Of a stretch of 64,000 nucleotides of DNA, positions 22,140 through 34,285 are shown piece after piece (position 1 is the stretch's first letter; each line of letters starts with the position of its first letter). The DNA is taken from positions 29,360,327 through 29,424,326 of the forward strand of contig JAJEKV010000006.1 in assembly GCA_021234155.1 (NCBI GenBank). The letters are read 5' to 3'. The notes under the pieces were generated by a model. The model worked only from the letters and a program-made list of their open reading frames with translations, was not told the DNA's origin and ran no database searches. Position numbers and translations under genes: made by a program. The DNA is from Isoetes taiwanensis (taxonomy: Eukaryota; Streptophyta; Lycopodiopsida; Isoetales; Isoetaceae).

Positions 22140-23400
22140 GGAGTAGATAAAACCATCTGGTGCTCCTTGGTGTTGCATACATTAGTGAAATAAGGTATTA
22201 GAGATTGTCGGGTCTTAACGATGGTATTACACATATGTTTGAGTGGAATTGCATCTCCTATGTAAGTTTATTATATTATTGTCTTGTCTTGTAGCTTGTT
22301 TTTCACTATAACTATTTTGTAGGTTTGTTTTCCAATGTAACTACAAGAAGAGTTTCTAATAGAAGGTGCAAGGATGTAAACCCACTACCCCATTCTTCCC
22401 CTCCTACCGACTACCACATTTTCAATTTGTAGAGATTTACTTTGTTTCCACTAGACGTAGATTTAGTAATTATCATCAAATGTCTGGTGTTTTGTTTATA
22501 CTAGTCGTGCACAGTTTGTGCGATGCATAGATTTTATGCCTAGTGGTGTGGTATGTTGTGGGTGAAAATACGTTTATCTTTGTTTTGGTGATTCCTTCGC
22601 AAGGTATTCCTTCCAGCAGAATCATAGAAATAGCGATAGCTGTGCAATCCGTTATTGCGCCTGCCTCTTAGCCAATTTTTACTCATATTTTTGAGCATGG
22701 AAAGCTTGGCCAATCCAGCTTCAAATCGGGTTGAATGACTTCCAAGGCGGCCGGAATGAGAGGAATTAGGCTTGTTGATCCCTGCAAACCAAAAACCTCT
22801 TCAAGCGCCTCAGTTCGATCGGTTCAAGATCACGCGAAATCGCCCTCAAAATGCGCGGTAACCATAAGGGATATCTAATCACCAAAACAAAGGTAAACGT
22901 ATTTTCACCTGTAAATTCTAATGTTTTTGGTCCCAAAATAAAATCACATTGGATCTACATGAGACAAAGTTTTAGGTCCTAAAAGAAGACAAAAGTGGAT
23001 TTGAAACTTATTCTTGTCCTGAAATACTCATATTGAAAAGTCACAGAATTATTTTTTTAACATCCATAAAATAAAATTGTTGCCATACGAAAGCAAATGC
23101 AACTAGAATAATTCAATTGCAAATGTAACGCAAGGATACTAGTCATTTGCGCCTAGTATGTAACTCAAGGATTGCTTCAAGTTCTTAAGTTTATATATAC
23201 AAATTAAATTTTGAAGCTTCAGAGACAAATCGCACAAGGGTATCTGCTAAAAGGGACCCACAGTAATGACAATTTCTCCCTGGCAAACCCTTTTGTATCA
23301 TGCAATATGCGCCAAACTAGTGGGAAAAACTTTTGTATCATGCAATGGGTGCCAAAAGTGGTGGTTGCAGAAGTAGGCCATACTTGATGACGTTAGGGAG
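22140..23400 (-). repeat. Right arm of the dispersed inverted repeat pair, carrying a MITE-like insertion
   Basis: The reverse complement matches 2040-2930 in collinear blocks (22180-22380, 22500-22560, 22930-22960, 23150-23400). The extra length is mostly the 349-bp element at 22561-22909. A short internal direct repeat, CTTTTGTATCATGCAAT, occurs twice near 23290 and 23330. Confidence 0.6.
22561..22909. mobile_element. MITE-like element with 33-bp terminal inverted repeats
   Basis: The left end 22561-22593 starts GGTGAAAATACG and is the reverse complement of 22877-22909, which ends CGTATTTTCACC, with one mismatch in 33 bp. The 349-bp body has no coding capacity. The terminal bases do not match a superfamily I can name with certainty, and no clear target-site duplication is visible (flanks GTTGTG and TGTAAA). 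A non-autonomous DNA transposon is the simplest reading; a hairpin-forming non-mobile sequence is the alternative. Confidence 0.7.
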
Positions 23401-23559
23401 AGTTCAACACATTATGAACACCACATTATGTTCTACGAAATTCACCACATGTGGCAGTGAAGGGTTGATGAGGCTATTGCCGTGCCGCATGCCCGGTGAA
23501 ACTCTCGACCCCTTTGAGACACCGCGTCTCATCCGAATTGGCCCCGGCCATAAGGTCAT

Positions 23560-26500
23560 CACGCGGTTAGTTCCATGGAATGTTCGTGGGGTAGCTTCCT
23601 CCCCCTCGCTTATCGCAGACTTCTTTCTACTTATCTAGATTGGATCCTCGGTTTATATGTCTTCAAGAGCACAAGTGTCGTGGGGGAGACATATCAAATC
23701 TTGCGCATACATGATTGGTCGAAGGTTTAATGTCCTTATCGCGGTTGGCCCGATTACGCGGGGGTGGTGATAGCATGGCTTCCTTCTTTGCGGTCATCTT
23801 CACTTTCAGTGATCGTTTTAGTCGTTGGGCCCACGATTGTATGCGTGCGGGAATAAGGGGCTTAAGTTTGGTCTAATTAATGTTTATGCTCACGCGGGCC
23901 CCCAATGAGCCACTATGGCCTCCTTTGAGAGGGAAGATGTCGGCTTGGAGTGCCACATTTCATGGCTTCTTGTTGGGGATCTTAATATGGTGGAAATGGG
24001 CCCGACCGGTTGGGGCTGCCTCTAAAGTGGTGGTTCGTTTTGAACGCATACTTGATGGCTCTACTACCCATGTTGTAACCTCTGGATATTGTTGGTGAAG
24101 GTTCCTTTACATGTTTGCAATGGTCAAGTTGGTGGGGTCATGCAAGCTCTCGGTTGGATAGAGCTTCTTTGGAATCTGGTCACCGGTTGTGGCATTTCCG
24201 GTCTCTTTTAGGTTCGGTCTCAAGGACAACTGGGTTTCAGACCACCATCCGCAATTCCTTTTCGAGGATGAGCACAAGCAAAGCAAAGCGGCCCGACGAA
24301 CATGTTTCCCGCTTGAATGTAAAATTTTAAAGGATCTTGACTTTCAAGAAGGTTGCAAGAACATTTGGACAAGCGCCTTCAACCAAACGCCGCCATGACG
24401 GCCGGGCATAGTGGATGTGATTGCAAGCGGCCCGGTCAAAGAGCTTTGCCAAGCGGTGGGGCGTAGAGTCTCAAGCGGCGTGTCAGTGCTTTATTAGACA
24501 CCATGTATCGGGACCTGCTCCATTCTCGGCGGGGACTTCTTCTAGTGTTCATGGTGAGATATTTTGGCACAAATCAAGCATTAGAGGAGGAGCAAATCCA
24601 ACAAGCAAAGACGAAGGCCCGAGGTTTGCAAAGTGGTTCGTGATGGAGACCGTTGTAGAGCTTCTTTTTCGATGTAGTTAAGGCGCCGCGATGTGGCGTC
24701 AATATGTCCTCATTGCGTTTTCCAGATGGTTGATTGCTATGAGCTAACCTAACGCAAGCATAAGCAATATCTGTGTATAGTCACTTTTAGACTTTCTTTG
24801 CTCGTAAACATCTTCCCTTTCAATCGTAAATCACGAGATGCCATTTTGTCGATTTTTCCCCATCATCTCGTGACGAAAATGGGTCAATTGAGGCGGCTAT
24901 GACAGGTGATGATTTAAGTCCGGCAATCTTTGAGCAAAAAAGAGGCAAATGCCTGGGTTTGGATGGTTTGCCAATTGAGTTCTTCGGGGATTATTGGGAA
25001 TGGCTGGAGCCAGGATGTGTATGATGCTTTCTCGTGACTTTCGTGATCCACCGCTTTTGGATAGAATTCTAAACACGGTGTGCCATCTCACTCATCCCCA
25101 AGGTCAAGGATCCTCGGACTATTTGTTGTGACCCATCACTTTTTCTTGCCATCTCGTATATAAGATCTTTGCCCAAAGGCTTTTGCGAGCCGGTGAAGGA
25201 CATCTTGGCGAGTCCATCTCAACCCGGTCGGGTTTCTCCCAAAGCGTTGCATTACAACAATGTTTACATACGAAGGAATTTATTGGGCAACGTAAAGCAA
25301 AACCTTCCGCTTGTATACCTTAAGCTTGACTTTGCAAAGGCTTATGATAGTGTTAGTTGGGAGTTCATCGCCGTCTGTTAAAAGATGGGATTTGGGAACA
25401 ATTCACATCAAATGTTATGGTACACATGTCTACGCTTCCGGCAATTGTTATGTTCCATGGTGAGCCGTCGGATGCCTTCTCTCCTTTCGACCGTGGTATT
25501 TCGCCAAGGATGCCCTTTAGCACTTTTCACAATTGTTGCGAGGCTTTGTCCTGAATATTCACCCGTCGAAACCATAGAGGGACTTCTCCATGGTCTTGTA
25601 ATGGAGGGATGGCACCGCGGAGGTTTGCAATCAATATCACCGACACGTTCCTCTTTCTAGTCGCTAATGCCGGAGAATGCTGGTACCGCAAATTGCTCTT
25701 AGACACTTTTTCACCGGGCGTCCGGTGATCTTGTGGGGTGGCGAGTGTACAGCTTTAGGGACATTGGATACTCCGACCGGGCGTGTGCTCATGATTATCC
25801 ATGGAAATTACTTAGCATGGACAGGCCATCAAGTTGTTAGGGATTCCAATTGGCATCCGTATTTACTGAGAGCCGCATGGGAGGAGAGATCATTAAGGGT
25901 TTGGAGAAGCACTTGTTGGTGGTCCACCACAAAGGTGTCTCTTGCGGGTCGCATTACAGTGGCCAAGTTAGTTCTTAGTAGTACCCATGTTTATATGGCA
26001 TCCATACTGCTAGCCCCATAGAACAAAGTATGTGAGCTCATTGCAATAGTTCCCGGAACTTTTATATGGGCGGTAATCGAGGAAGATGATGTGACTAAGA
26101 TGGCGAGTCGAAGTGCATCCTTCCCAAATGGGCGTGTGTGGTCCGGATATGATGGACTTCTCTACGGCAGAGCAAAAGTCCTTATTTCAAAGTTCATTTG
26201 GAGACTCCTGAATGGTGAAGATGATTCTCCTGGTTTACGCCTTCTTAAACAAGCTCTTGGTCACTGTATCCCTCTAGGCAAAAAGGCTGTCAAACTAGTC
26301 CTATCTTAGGTATTATTTCGTGACTGCGCGACCTTTTCCAAGTCTCCATTTTGCGTGGCTTGTTGACAGCATGGGAGGCAGACAAACATCTTTTCTAGCC
26401 ATGCCTCTCCATCCACGCTCTATTGGAGACTTCATGGTGGTGGGCACCACTGCCTCCAGACCCCTCAGCACCTCCACTAGCAACGTCGGTTCATCCCCTT

Positions 26501-26940
26501 ACACAAAGACGATGGATTCGGCAGATGTTGTCTCTATTCAAGCATATTGAAAAGCGGGTGGCCTACTATCTTGGCCTGAATTTCGAGGCAAGGTTCTGCT
26601 CTCTCGTTGGGATGTGTCTCTATGGGAGAAGGTCGAGAACATTTGCCTCTTGTAGTGCAAGTTGGTATTCTTTGAGCGAGTGCCATGGGATCATGTCATG
26701 AAAATATTCACAAAGGCAAGCACTTTGTCATCGTATATATAAGCCTTACATTGGTGCCCAGCCCTCCGGTTGCCCGAGACGGGTGGCATCTACAGGTTCT
26801 ACATCGCACTTTGTGTCATACATGGCGATGGTTTTGGGATAGGTTGCTCCACCCTAAAGTCCCCTTGTGGTGGCGGTCGGTAATTTTTGACCCCGTGAGT
26901 CCATTTTGGCCACAAATTACAAACAATGTTGTTAAATACT
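23560..26940 (+). mobile_element. Second LINE, long but heavily frameshifted
   Basis: Pol pieces in order on plus. Endonuclease: VPWNVRGVASSP near 23570 and GDLNMVEMGP near 23970. Start of RT: LGLDGLPIEFFGDYWEWL near 24955. RT core: LKLDFAKAYDSVSWEF near 25320, FRQGCPLA near 25500, and DTFLFL near 25640 where a YADD box is expected. Thumb/connection: LAGRITVAKLVLSSTHVYM near 25940. The start of the C-terminal zinc region is LLHPKVPLWWR near 26840, and the sequence loses similarity at about 26940, before the Cys/His cluster. Frames change every 100-300 bp, so no protein can be made. It is of a different lineage from the LINE at 5752, judging by motif wording. Confidence 0.78.
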
Positions 26941-28290
26941 TTTGCATACCATACGGGCAGTATCGCTTTTAAGTTTTTTTAAGTTTTTTATTTTTGGTTT
27001 TTAAAATCTTAGAATACGTTAACTTAATAATATAACAACTAACATAAAGATTTAGCTTATTATCATACTAGAGGTAGATAGAAGAGAAATGAATATAGGT
27101 AAAAAAGAATTATTTAGCAGCTATACCTTTGGAACGGTTTTGGTTCACTTCGCTTCTATTTATCACTTATGCGGTCCAGGATCTTGAAGCAATATAGAAA
27201 AAAAATGAATCGAAATAAAATTAGTTGTAAAGAAGAAGAATGGAAAAGTTACCTTGGTTGACCGGTTTTGGATTGGCGAAGAACTGCTGTTTCCCGGTTT
27301 GCATGGTGCAAAAAAACTTTCTTTCATTGAGCAAAAAAACCGTAGAACCGGTTCTACATACATTCCGCATTTTTCTACATGCATGCGACGCCATAGTTCA
27401 AAATCTTGTTTGCTAGACTAGAAAATCTAAATGAAAGTCATTCAAGGCATTGATAATGTTTTTTTTTTTACATTTTTGATAACCTTCGATGGTTGCAAGC
27501 GTTTAGAAAAGCGTGGGGGTTTTTAAAAGTACTCTATGGTTAAAAACGGGGTTTTAACAATGCGATTACAAGTTCGGGCAAAATCGGGCTTTTGAGTAGG
27601 ATGCCTTACCTACGGACTACCTGTAGATTCGCCATTTCGTGGCACTTTATTGTCTATTACGACATTAGAATGGCCAATTAGATGTTTGCTAATTGGAGTG
27701 GCATCGACTTTGGGGCCAATTTAGTCCCAAGTGAGAACTAGATATGCTTATGGAATGGCCATTTAGGCCACTTGGCCAAATCTTGTAATGCCTTAAGTTC
27801 GCCAAATCTTAACTCATAAAGAGCCCCCCTCACAAATTCGTCACTTATGGGGGGGCCAACATTATTAGAAATTTCTATTCCTATATATATCTACCAACTA
27901 AGAATAATCCCGCTCTTTTGGAAAATCAAATGTTGAGGCACTTTTCAATCCTCTTTACGAAGACTCTAGCATCTGATTTCTGATTCTCCCTGCCAGCAAT
28001 CTGTGCATTACTGAAATACATGGGGTATGAATTAAAAATCATACAACATGTAACTTAAACACATTAACATAGGGTAGCGACTTTTTTATGTTTGGGGAAC
28101 TAGCTCTATATTTAATAAGAACCTAGCTAAAAATTGCCATTTGAGCTACACATCATTAGATATTTGGTTCAAAAATGCCAATTTGGGTTGCGACCACGTT
28201 AGAAAAAAATAGGAAAAATGGCCAGTTCGGGCTACACTTTTTGGGAGCATATTTCACAAGAAATGGCCAAGTCATTATACTTATACAAAA
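26941..28290. other. No gene recognised
   Basis: AT-rich spacer between two LINE relics. It includes a short repetitive theme around AAAATGCCAATTTGGG and AAAATGGCCAGTTCGGG at 28125-28235. A cysteine-containing minus frame at 27163-27384 resembles nothing I know. Confidence 0.4.
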
Positions 28291-28292
28291 TT

Positions 28293-28915
28293 ATAGGCCC
28301 CTTAAAATTTTCCCTGTGGCAGGTTATCCACAGGTGCCTGCGCGTTAATGCCTTCTGACATCGCTATGATCCTCGTATATCTGCAGTATGCCCGCTCTGC
28401 CTTTCAGCCGTTGAGACTCTTGAGCACTGTCTCTTTGATTGTCCAGAGGTTCACCCAGCGTGGTCTTGGCTCCAAGGCTTGTTTAGCGATACTTTGAATT
28501 TCCCGATGCATCCTCTTGGTGTCCTATCCTAATGCGGCCCTCGGCTAGCCGGAGGGCATTCCATCTTAGTTACGGTTGGCTCCTATGGTTGATATGGGGC
28601 GTGCTTGAATAAACACATCTTCAAGGCATTTATTCATACGCACATGGCGTTATTATGGTGGCCCAGAAAAAGATACGACAGCCTATGAATGCTCCTCTCT
28701 TGATTCAGAAATGATGGAACACATCTGGATCCAGTATCTTCGAATTGATTCTTATCGTTAGTCTCCCTTTCTGGAGTAAGCACATTGTGCTCCAAGCTCG
28801 TGCTCCTGTGGCATCTTCTTTGTGCTTACATAGTTAGATGAGACTTGTAAACTTTGTACTTTTCATCTGATTAATAAACTTTTTGGCTTTCGTCCGTAAA
28901 AAAAAAAACATAGAA
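28293..28915 (+). mobile_element. 5'-truncated LINE ending in a poly(A) tail
   Basis: The plus frame gives CPLCLSAVETLEHCLFDCPE near 28390-28450, the Cys-x2-Cys...His-x4-Cys module of LINE pol, followed by AWSWLQGLFSD. About 450 bp later a 3'UTR ends at AATAAAC and a run of A at about 28898-28909. Structure and tail are typical of incomplete target-primed reverse transcription. The antisense frame over this region is a shadow. Confidence 0.7.
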
Positions 28916-29060
28916 GAAGCATCTTGGATTTCTGCATCTTCGATTTTTTGCATCTTGAATCTATTTTTCTTTCTTATGTTGGTTTTGCGATCAACTGGCC
29001 GGCATGAAGATCCTGAGTATACATAGACAATAGAATGATAAGTTGAACTGACCAGCCTAT

Positions 29061-29155
29061 GTTGGTTTTTCAAACTTGTAGCCATAGATTTATTGCTAGT
29101 CTGTGTTGTTGGTTTGCAAACTTGTAGCCATAGGTTTATTGCTAGTCTGTGTTGT
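29061..29155. repeat. Tandem duplication of about 47 bp
   Basis: Two near-identical units sharing AAACTTGTAGCCATAG and TTTATTGCTAGTCTGTGTTG. Non-coding. Confidence 0.85.
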
Positions 29156-29329
29156 TGGTTTGGGATGGGTTGGGCGAGGCCGGGCCGTAAGCATAACGGT
29201 CGTGAGCACAGTCTGCTAATTCTGCCAAGATTTTTTCGCAACTCTGTCAGCGTTGAAGTTATGTATCTTATAAATTTCGATGATTGTAAATATATATTTC
29301 CGTTTATTCTAATGGTTACTAAGGGGTAG

Positions 29330-29600
29330 ATAATGCCCTGGTCAGAGGGCGTTATGGGAATAAAATTCAAGGACAATATGGCCATGGCCAAAATGGCGAG
29401 GGCATGCGGGAGCATGCTCGATAATGCCATTTTAACCATAACGCCCTATTGCAAGGTGTTAAGGAAAATTTTATTCCCGATAACCAATGAAAGGGTGTTA
29501 TGAGCCTTTTTGAAAAGCGCCCTAGGGCGTTATGAGCTTTTGTGATAACGCCCTAGGGCATTATGACTGTTTTAGCCATAAAAACCCAAGGAGCAAGGTG
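29330..29600. repeat. Block rich in ATAACGCCCTAGGGC-type palindromes
   Basis: The palindrome CGCCCTAGGGCG lies at 29518-29529 and GCCCTAGGGC at 29550-29559. Several half-copies (CGTTATG, ATAACGCCCT, GGGTGTTATGAG) are scattered from 29340. The phrase CAAGGTGTTAAGGAAA occurs twice, near 29453 and 29595. The purpose is unknown. Confidence 0.6.
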
Positions 29601-31779
29601 TTAAGGAAATTAGATAAAGCTACAAAAATGACGCAGAGATTTCATTCGTCGTAAATATATGTGCCGTTTGGGTTTTTTTTTTTTAATAAACTTTACTTTT
29701 TTGCTTTCCTTCTTTCCTTCGCTATGGCGGGGCTAAAACCGGTGAGTTTTCCAAACTTTCCCCAGCAATTTTTTTTTCGTTTGCTTTTATTGGGGCGTTC
29801 TGAGGGCTAGGTGCTGGTCCGTTACACAGGTTGTGGCCATGTCTGAAAAAAACGGCTAATAAACATGGCTGAATGGAAAGGAGTTTATATGGTTTTGAAT
29901 TCGTCATCTTTGAGTTTGTCCTTCTCTTTATTCTTCATCTGTGAATTCGGAGGGCACGTAGATGCCCAAGCAGCAAAGATTTGAGACAAGAAAGGGCATT
30001 TGGTGAATTCAAGAAAGCGTCGAGTAGGCTGCAAACAGCTATAGCCAGTATTCAAATCAACGAATGGCATATATCATTCCCAGCTTAGGTTTGTGTATTT
30101 TTTTTTTATTTTTATTTTTAAGATACAGAGTCCATATCCAACGCAATCCAATATAAATCACACCTAATTTAGTCTTTTTGTCCATCAAATCATATTTGCA
30201 AGTTCTATCCTAGAAAGCTCATAAAATATATTAATGATTTTGCTTCCCGTTCTCTTTGTGTTCTCAATGGCAGATAATAACAAATCTTCTTGATCATTTT
30301 AAATCTTTGATTCAGATCGTTGTTTAATAAATCTGCAACATTTATCTCATCGCCGAGGAGATAAGCGGGAACTTCTATTATGATAGTTGGTTGCTTCTTC
30401 ATCCCTATATGGATTAGTTTTTTAACCACGACATTTGCATTGATGTCAAGTCTCTTCCCTTTCTATCCGGTTTGCAATAGTTTCCTTCCTCCTTTTCATT
30501 TTTTCCTCTTCATCTTTCTCCACTTTTTCCTCTTCACATTCCGTTATCGTTCCCATTCCTCTTCTGTCCGTCCTCTGCATCCGGTTCATCGTATCCTATG
30601 AAAGATATATCTAGTCTCACGAAGCTGAAGTAAGCGGACCGGATTTGAGTGGTATTACAGAATGGGAGTTGGATTTTGTTGTTTGATGAAAGAGGCAGCC
30701 CGGATTTAGGAGCTATTGATTTGTCACGACAAACATCAGCTGAAGTTCGAGTTGCTACTTTTCAAATAATGTCATTAACATTGTTATGCTCATGACTACT
30801 CTCGAAAAAAGTCATGAATTCCTTAGGCGTTCAAGACCCGGACAAAATTCGATATTTCAGGTAAGTTTTGCAATGGTAGATGCTTGAGCCGGCAGATGAT
30901 CTGCGTTACAACAACTGATTGTAAGCACGACAATCGTAAGCATAGCTCGGCTTAGTTCATATGTTGTAATGATCATGGTTCTTTCCATATCCTTGCATAA
31001 TGTTGTATTTTAAGTTGATTTTTGTTGCTCACATGTTGGTATTGTTAATACGTTGAAGCTATAATTGATATACTTAGTTCATACATCGTCTTTGAAATAT
31101 ATAATATTTGGAGAACTGAGAATCGCTTTCGGAATGGATTTCGTGATTTTCATTTGGCATGGTTCAGTTAGCTAAAGCTATATTTTCTGCTGCCATAGGC
31201 ACTTGCAATGAACTTCATATGAAATTTGTTCTTTTGGAGGCATAGTATAGTAAAACTTTTTGATTTGCACTATCCCTTTGATTGTGAAGCACAAATTAAA
31301 TTGTGTTGTTTCCATTTTGCTTGCAAAATCTAGACGAAGCTAACCATTTTTCTATGCTCCAGTTCTTTTTGAGAATACACAACATGCAAGCGAATATCGA
31401 GGTGTAGATCCATCATAGTTTAGAATATTGTATTACCTAAGATCTTTGGTGCACACTTTGTGTCTATGAATTAGCTGTTCTTTGGCGACATATAGTATCA
31501 GCTCCAATCAGAAATTGTAATCTAATTGCCATTTCAATCTTGTTAATCAAGGGATTAGAAATGGTTACATCTTCATTTCTCAAGCCAAAAACGATGTAAC
31601 GAACTAGAGATTGAAGAGCTGTATAGGCTTAAAATCCCAACTGCTTTTTAGTTATGTTGCAGCATTTGACTAAATCGTATTAGTTCTGCCTATCTTTTCA
31701 GAGCGGCAAAGAATAGAATTTGCAATATTGGAATAATCAGAGTTAAAACTGAGCTAGGGCAAAGTATTGAAAATTGAAA
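29601..31779. other. No gene recognised
   Basis: About 2.2 kb without a supportable frame, RNA gene or repeat. There are several T-rich and A-rich runs (29674-29687, 30095-30120). Confidence 0.4.
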
Positions 31780-32043
31780 AGGCATAGAAGAGTATTTTCA
31801 CAAGAAGTACATCAAACTCTTTGCTGAACAACAAATTAATGAGGTCGACCTTCAGAAGTTCTTCAAAGATATCCCTCCTATTCAACAAAGTAACACAGAT
31901 GAGGACTTGTTGGCCATCCCAATGGAGAAAGAAATTTGAGAGACATTAAAATCCATAGCACCTGGAAAAAGCCCAGACCCTGATGGCTTCCCTTCAGAAT
32001 TCTTTTTGGAATTCTGGGAAATTATGAAGAATGATGCATTCTG
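31780..32043 (+). mobile_element. Short LINE fragment, N-terminal part of RT
   Basis: One plus frame reads LLAIPMEKEI, a TGA, then ETLKSIAPGKSPDPDGFPSE and FFLEFWEIMKNDAF, the conserved entry to the RT domain of plant LINEs (KSPGPDGF...F...FW). The fragment ends abruptly at about 32043. The TGA would be CGA with one C-to-T change. Confidence 0.65.
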
Positions 32044-33271
32044 AACCAGAATTTTAATACCAAAATTTCGATTTGTATTCACATCAAACCATCAGTACCT
32101 GAGAACAAGCCTCGCCTCTCCGCGAGGCTATATACATGAAAGCCCATTATCTGAGAGAACAAGGCGACAACACTAGATAACTAATACACACGCGTACTCG
32201 CCCGACTATCAAGCGACCGCTGCGGCTTCCGCGTGTTAGTAACATGCATAAGAGTTATCCGGTGGTGTCAACATGAAGCAACGGCGGCCGGGTTGCAAGT
32301 ACACACATATGGAATCCACCACCGCAGCGCCATAGTATGCCAAGCGGATACTCTCCCATATCTAGGCGATGCGTCGTCTAGAACCCCTGCGTTGGTGGAT
32401 CGATTATAAGAGAGAAGCTGCGAGCATCCTAAGGACTTAGGTCGTCGGTACATCGGCTACATCCATCAGATCCCATACCGGTCGCGGGTTTCACCTCCGC
32501 ACCGCACCAATAGTTCTTAACTAGGCGAGACCCGCTCATCTCATCATATGCTTGCTTAACTCCCTTGAATAAATGCGCATTGTACTTATCTCGATATCGC
32601 TAAGATACTCTACAATTGAGCCTGACTCTATAGAAGTTCGAATAATAACAACGTAGCTTTGTTGACAAATGCATGACCTCGGCCCATCACGAAGGCCATA
32701 TACTTGTCTCACCATTATTATACGGGAGTTCTTCAGGTAACATTTGTTTGCTATTATGTTCTACCTCAAGAACACATCAAGAAGCGGGGGGTTGCTACGA
32801 GGCTTTGCCAGCTTGCTTGTTTACTGCAAGACCCATACTGCTCTTGCGGTACAACAGCGAAATCCATCGCCATCCAAGCCAAGCCGGCCTCGCCAAGTAG
32901 TACATACAACCAAGCTTTGGCGGCAACAAAGGAAGGCCCTTATGCTATTCCAAAGTACTAGTTGGAAAGAATCCCTCGAGCAATCCCCATGATGCCCTCG
33001 AGGTGGAGTTTTATTATTCTGAGGGGAATTATTATCTGAATTAAGTCTTCCTTCCGGAAGACAAATTTTGTTATGGTCAAGCATCCCTTCTAGTATGAGG
33101 CTTATCAATAATTCCCGCCTCCACTAATCACTGATTTCTTCTACTGAACCTAGCACCTCAGGAAATTGCCCAGGCTCTGTCCACACGACATCACCATATT
33201 TTACATATGAAGGAGATTCGTCTGTTGCTCTTGCATTCTAGGTATTGCTCATGGAGGGCGCTCATGGAGGG
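32044..33271. other. No gene recognised
   Basis: GC-richer than its surroundings. Overlapping frames at 32673-33000 are open in three phases with no recognisable domain. Near 33246 the 14-bp unit GCTCATGGAGGGCG occurs twice in tandem. Confidence 0.35.
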
Positions 33272-33600
33272 CGCTTAGGGTTTGAGCCCTGCTCTTTTGC
33301 TCATAACTGGGGATTCCGGTGTCAGATTCAGGTGTTCTTGGGCTCGTTGGAAAGCTTATCGAACGAGCTTTCCGTCGGTGTATGATTTGCATGGTGTTTC
33401 CTCTGTTTTAGTCGACGGAATCCACCTGACAGTCCTGGCCCTCTTTTGGCGGTGCTAGGGTTTGGCTGCAGTTTTCTTTTGGCCATAACTTCTGTATCTG
33501 GTGGCAGTTTTGGGTGTGTTTGGGCTTGTTAGAAAGCTCTTTGAGATTCCATCTAATGGTGCTTAATCTTTTCAGAGATTGGCCTGTTGGGAAAGACGGT
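33272..33600. repeat. Two diverged tandem units of about 180 bp
   Basis: Each unit carries TAGGGTTTG, CATAACT, a GGTGTCAG or GGTGGCAG block, and TTGGGCTYGTTRGAAAGCT, at about 33272 and 33454. This theme occurs in LTR leader sequences of plants, but no element body adjoins it here. Confidence 0.55.
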
Positions 33601-34111
33601 TCAGCTCTGAAACTTCGGCCTCTAAAACTTTACACACGAACGAACGGCTTCCAGATAAGTTTTCTGTTTCATTTTGAATCAAGGCAATGACCAATTCTGT
33701 TAGCTTGGGGTAGCATATATTTTGATTTCAAGACATTGCATTTAGTAAAGACATTTTCTAGCATGTTAGTCACTCTAATTTGCTCTCTACTTTTCTCTGG
33801 CTTTGAGATTTCTTTAGCTCTTAAGTTTATAAAAGAGATCAAATATTTCTAGTTTATATTGACAACAAATTAGGGAATACTGAGAGGCTAGGGGCTGCAT
33901 AGGCAAGGCAAATGCATTTGAGTAAAAGGTGGGCCGGAATAAGTTACGGCCACGAGAGAGGCTCGACCTCCGCCCAGTACACACCAGGGATAGCGAAATT
34001 TTGGACCCCCAACCGGTAATCAGGACCACTATAAACTCTCGCCATAGAATAACAGCCATCATGAAAAGACACAATGCATATGTATATAAGTGTGGTATTT
34101 GTAGTCAAAAA

Positions 34112-34285
34112 GGAGAGGGCCTAAAGGCTTTAATAAATAATAGCTTACAGGGATCAAGCTTCTGGTGTTTGGGGGGTCTAACCCCGCCCGTAGGCGGGAT
34201 AGCGAGGGCACGACCCTCCAGCCCTGGTTCGGATCACAAAAATGGTGAAGGAGAGCCTAAAGGCTTTAATAAATAATAGCTTACA
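34112..34285. repeat. Direct repeats of about 36 bp flanking a GC-rich segment
   Basis: 34112-34149 and 34250-34285 share CCTAAAGGCTTTAATAAATA and the following TAGCTTACA. Between them lies a GC-rich 100-bp stretch (CCCCGCCCGTAGGCGGGATA, then CTGGTTCGGATC). It could be a very small insertion with its target or terminal duplicates. Confidence 0.6.

Noticed and set aside
28834-29439. 201-codon minus-strand open frame
   Set aside because: It runs antisense across the 3' end and poly(A) tail of a LINE and across a 47-bp tandem duplication. Composition and repeats explain its openness.
32673-33000. Three overlapping open frames, considered as a copia RNase H remnant
   Set aside because: Only vague resemblance, with no conserved Asp/Glu pattern; not claimed.
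34220-34235. CTGGTTCGGATC considered as a tRNA or SINE B box
   Set aside because: No matching A box, acceptor stem or cloverleaf could be formed around it.
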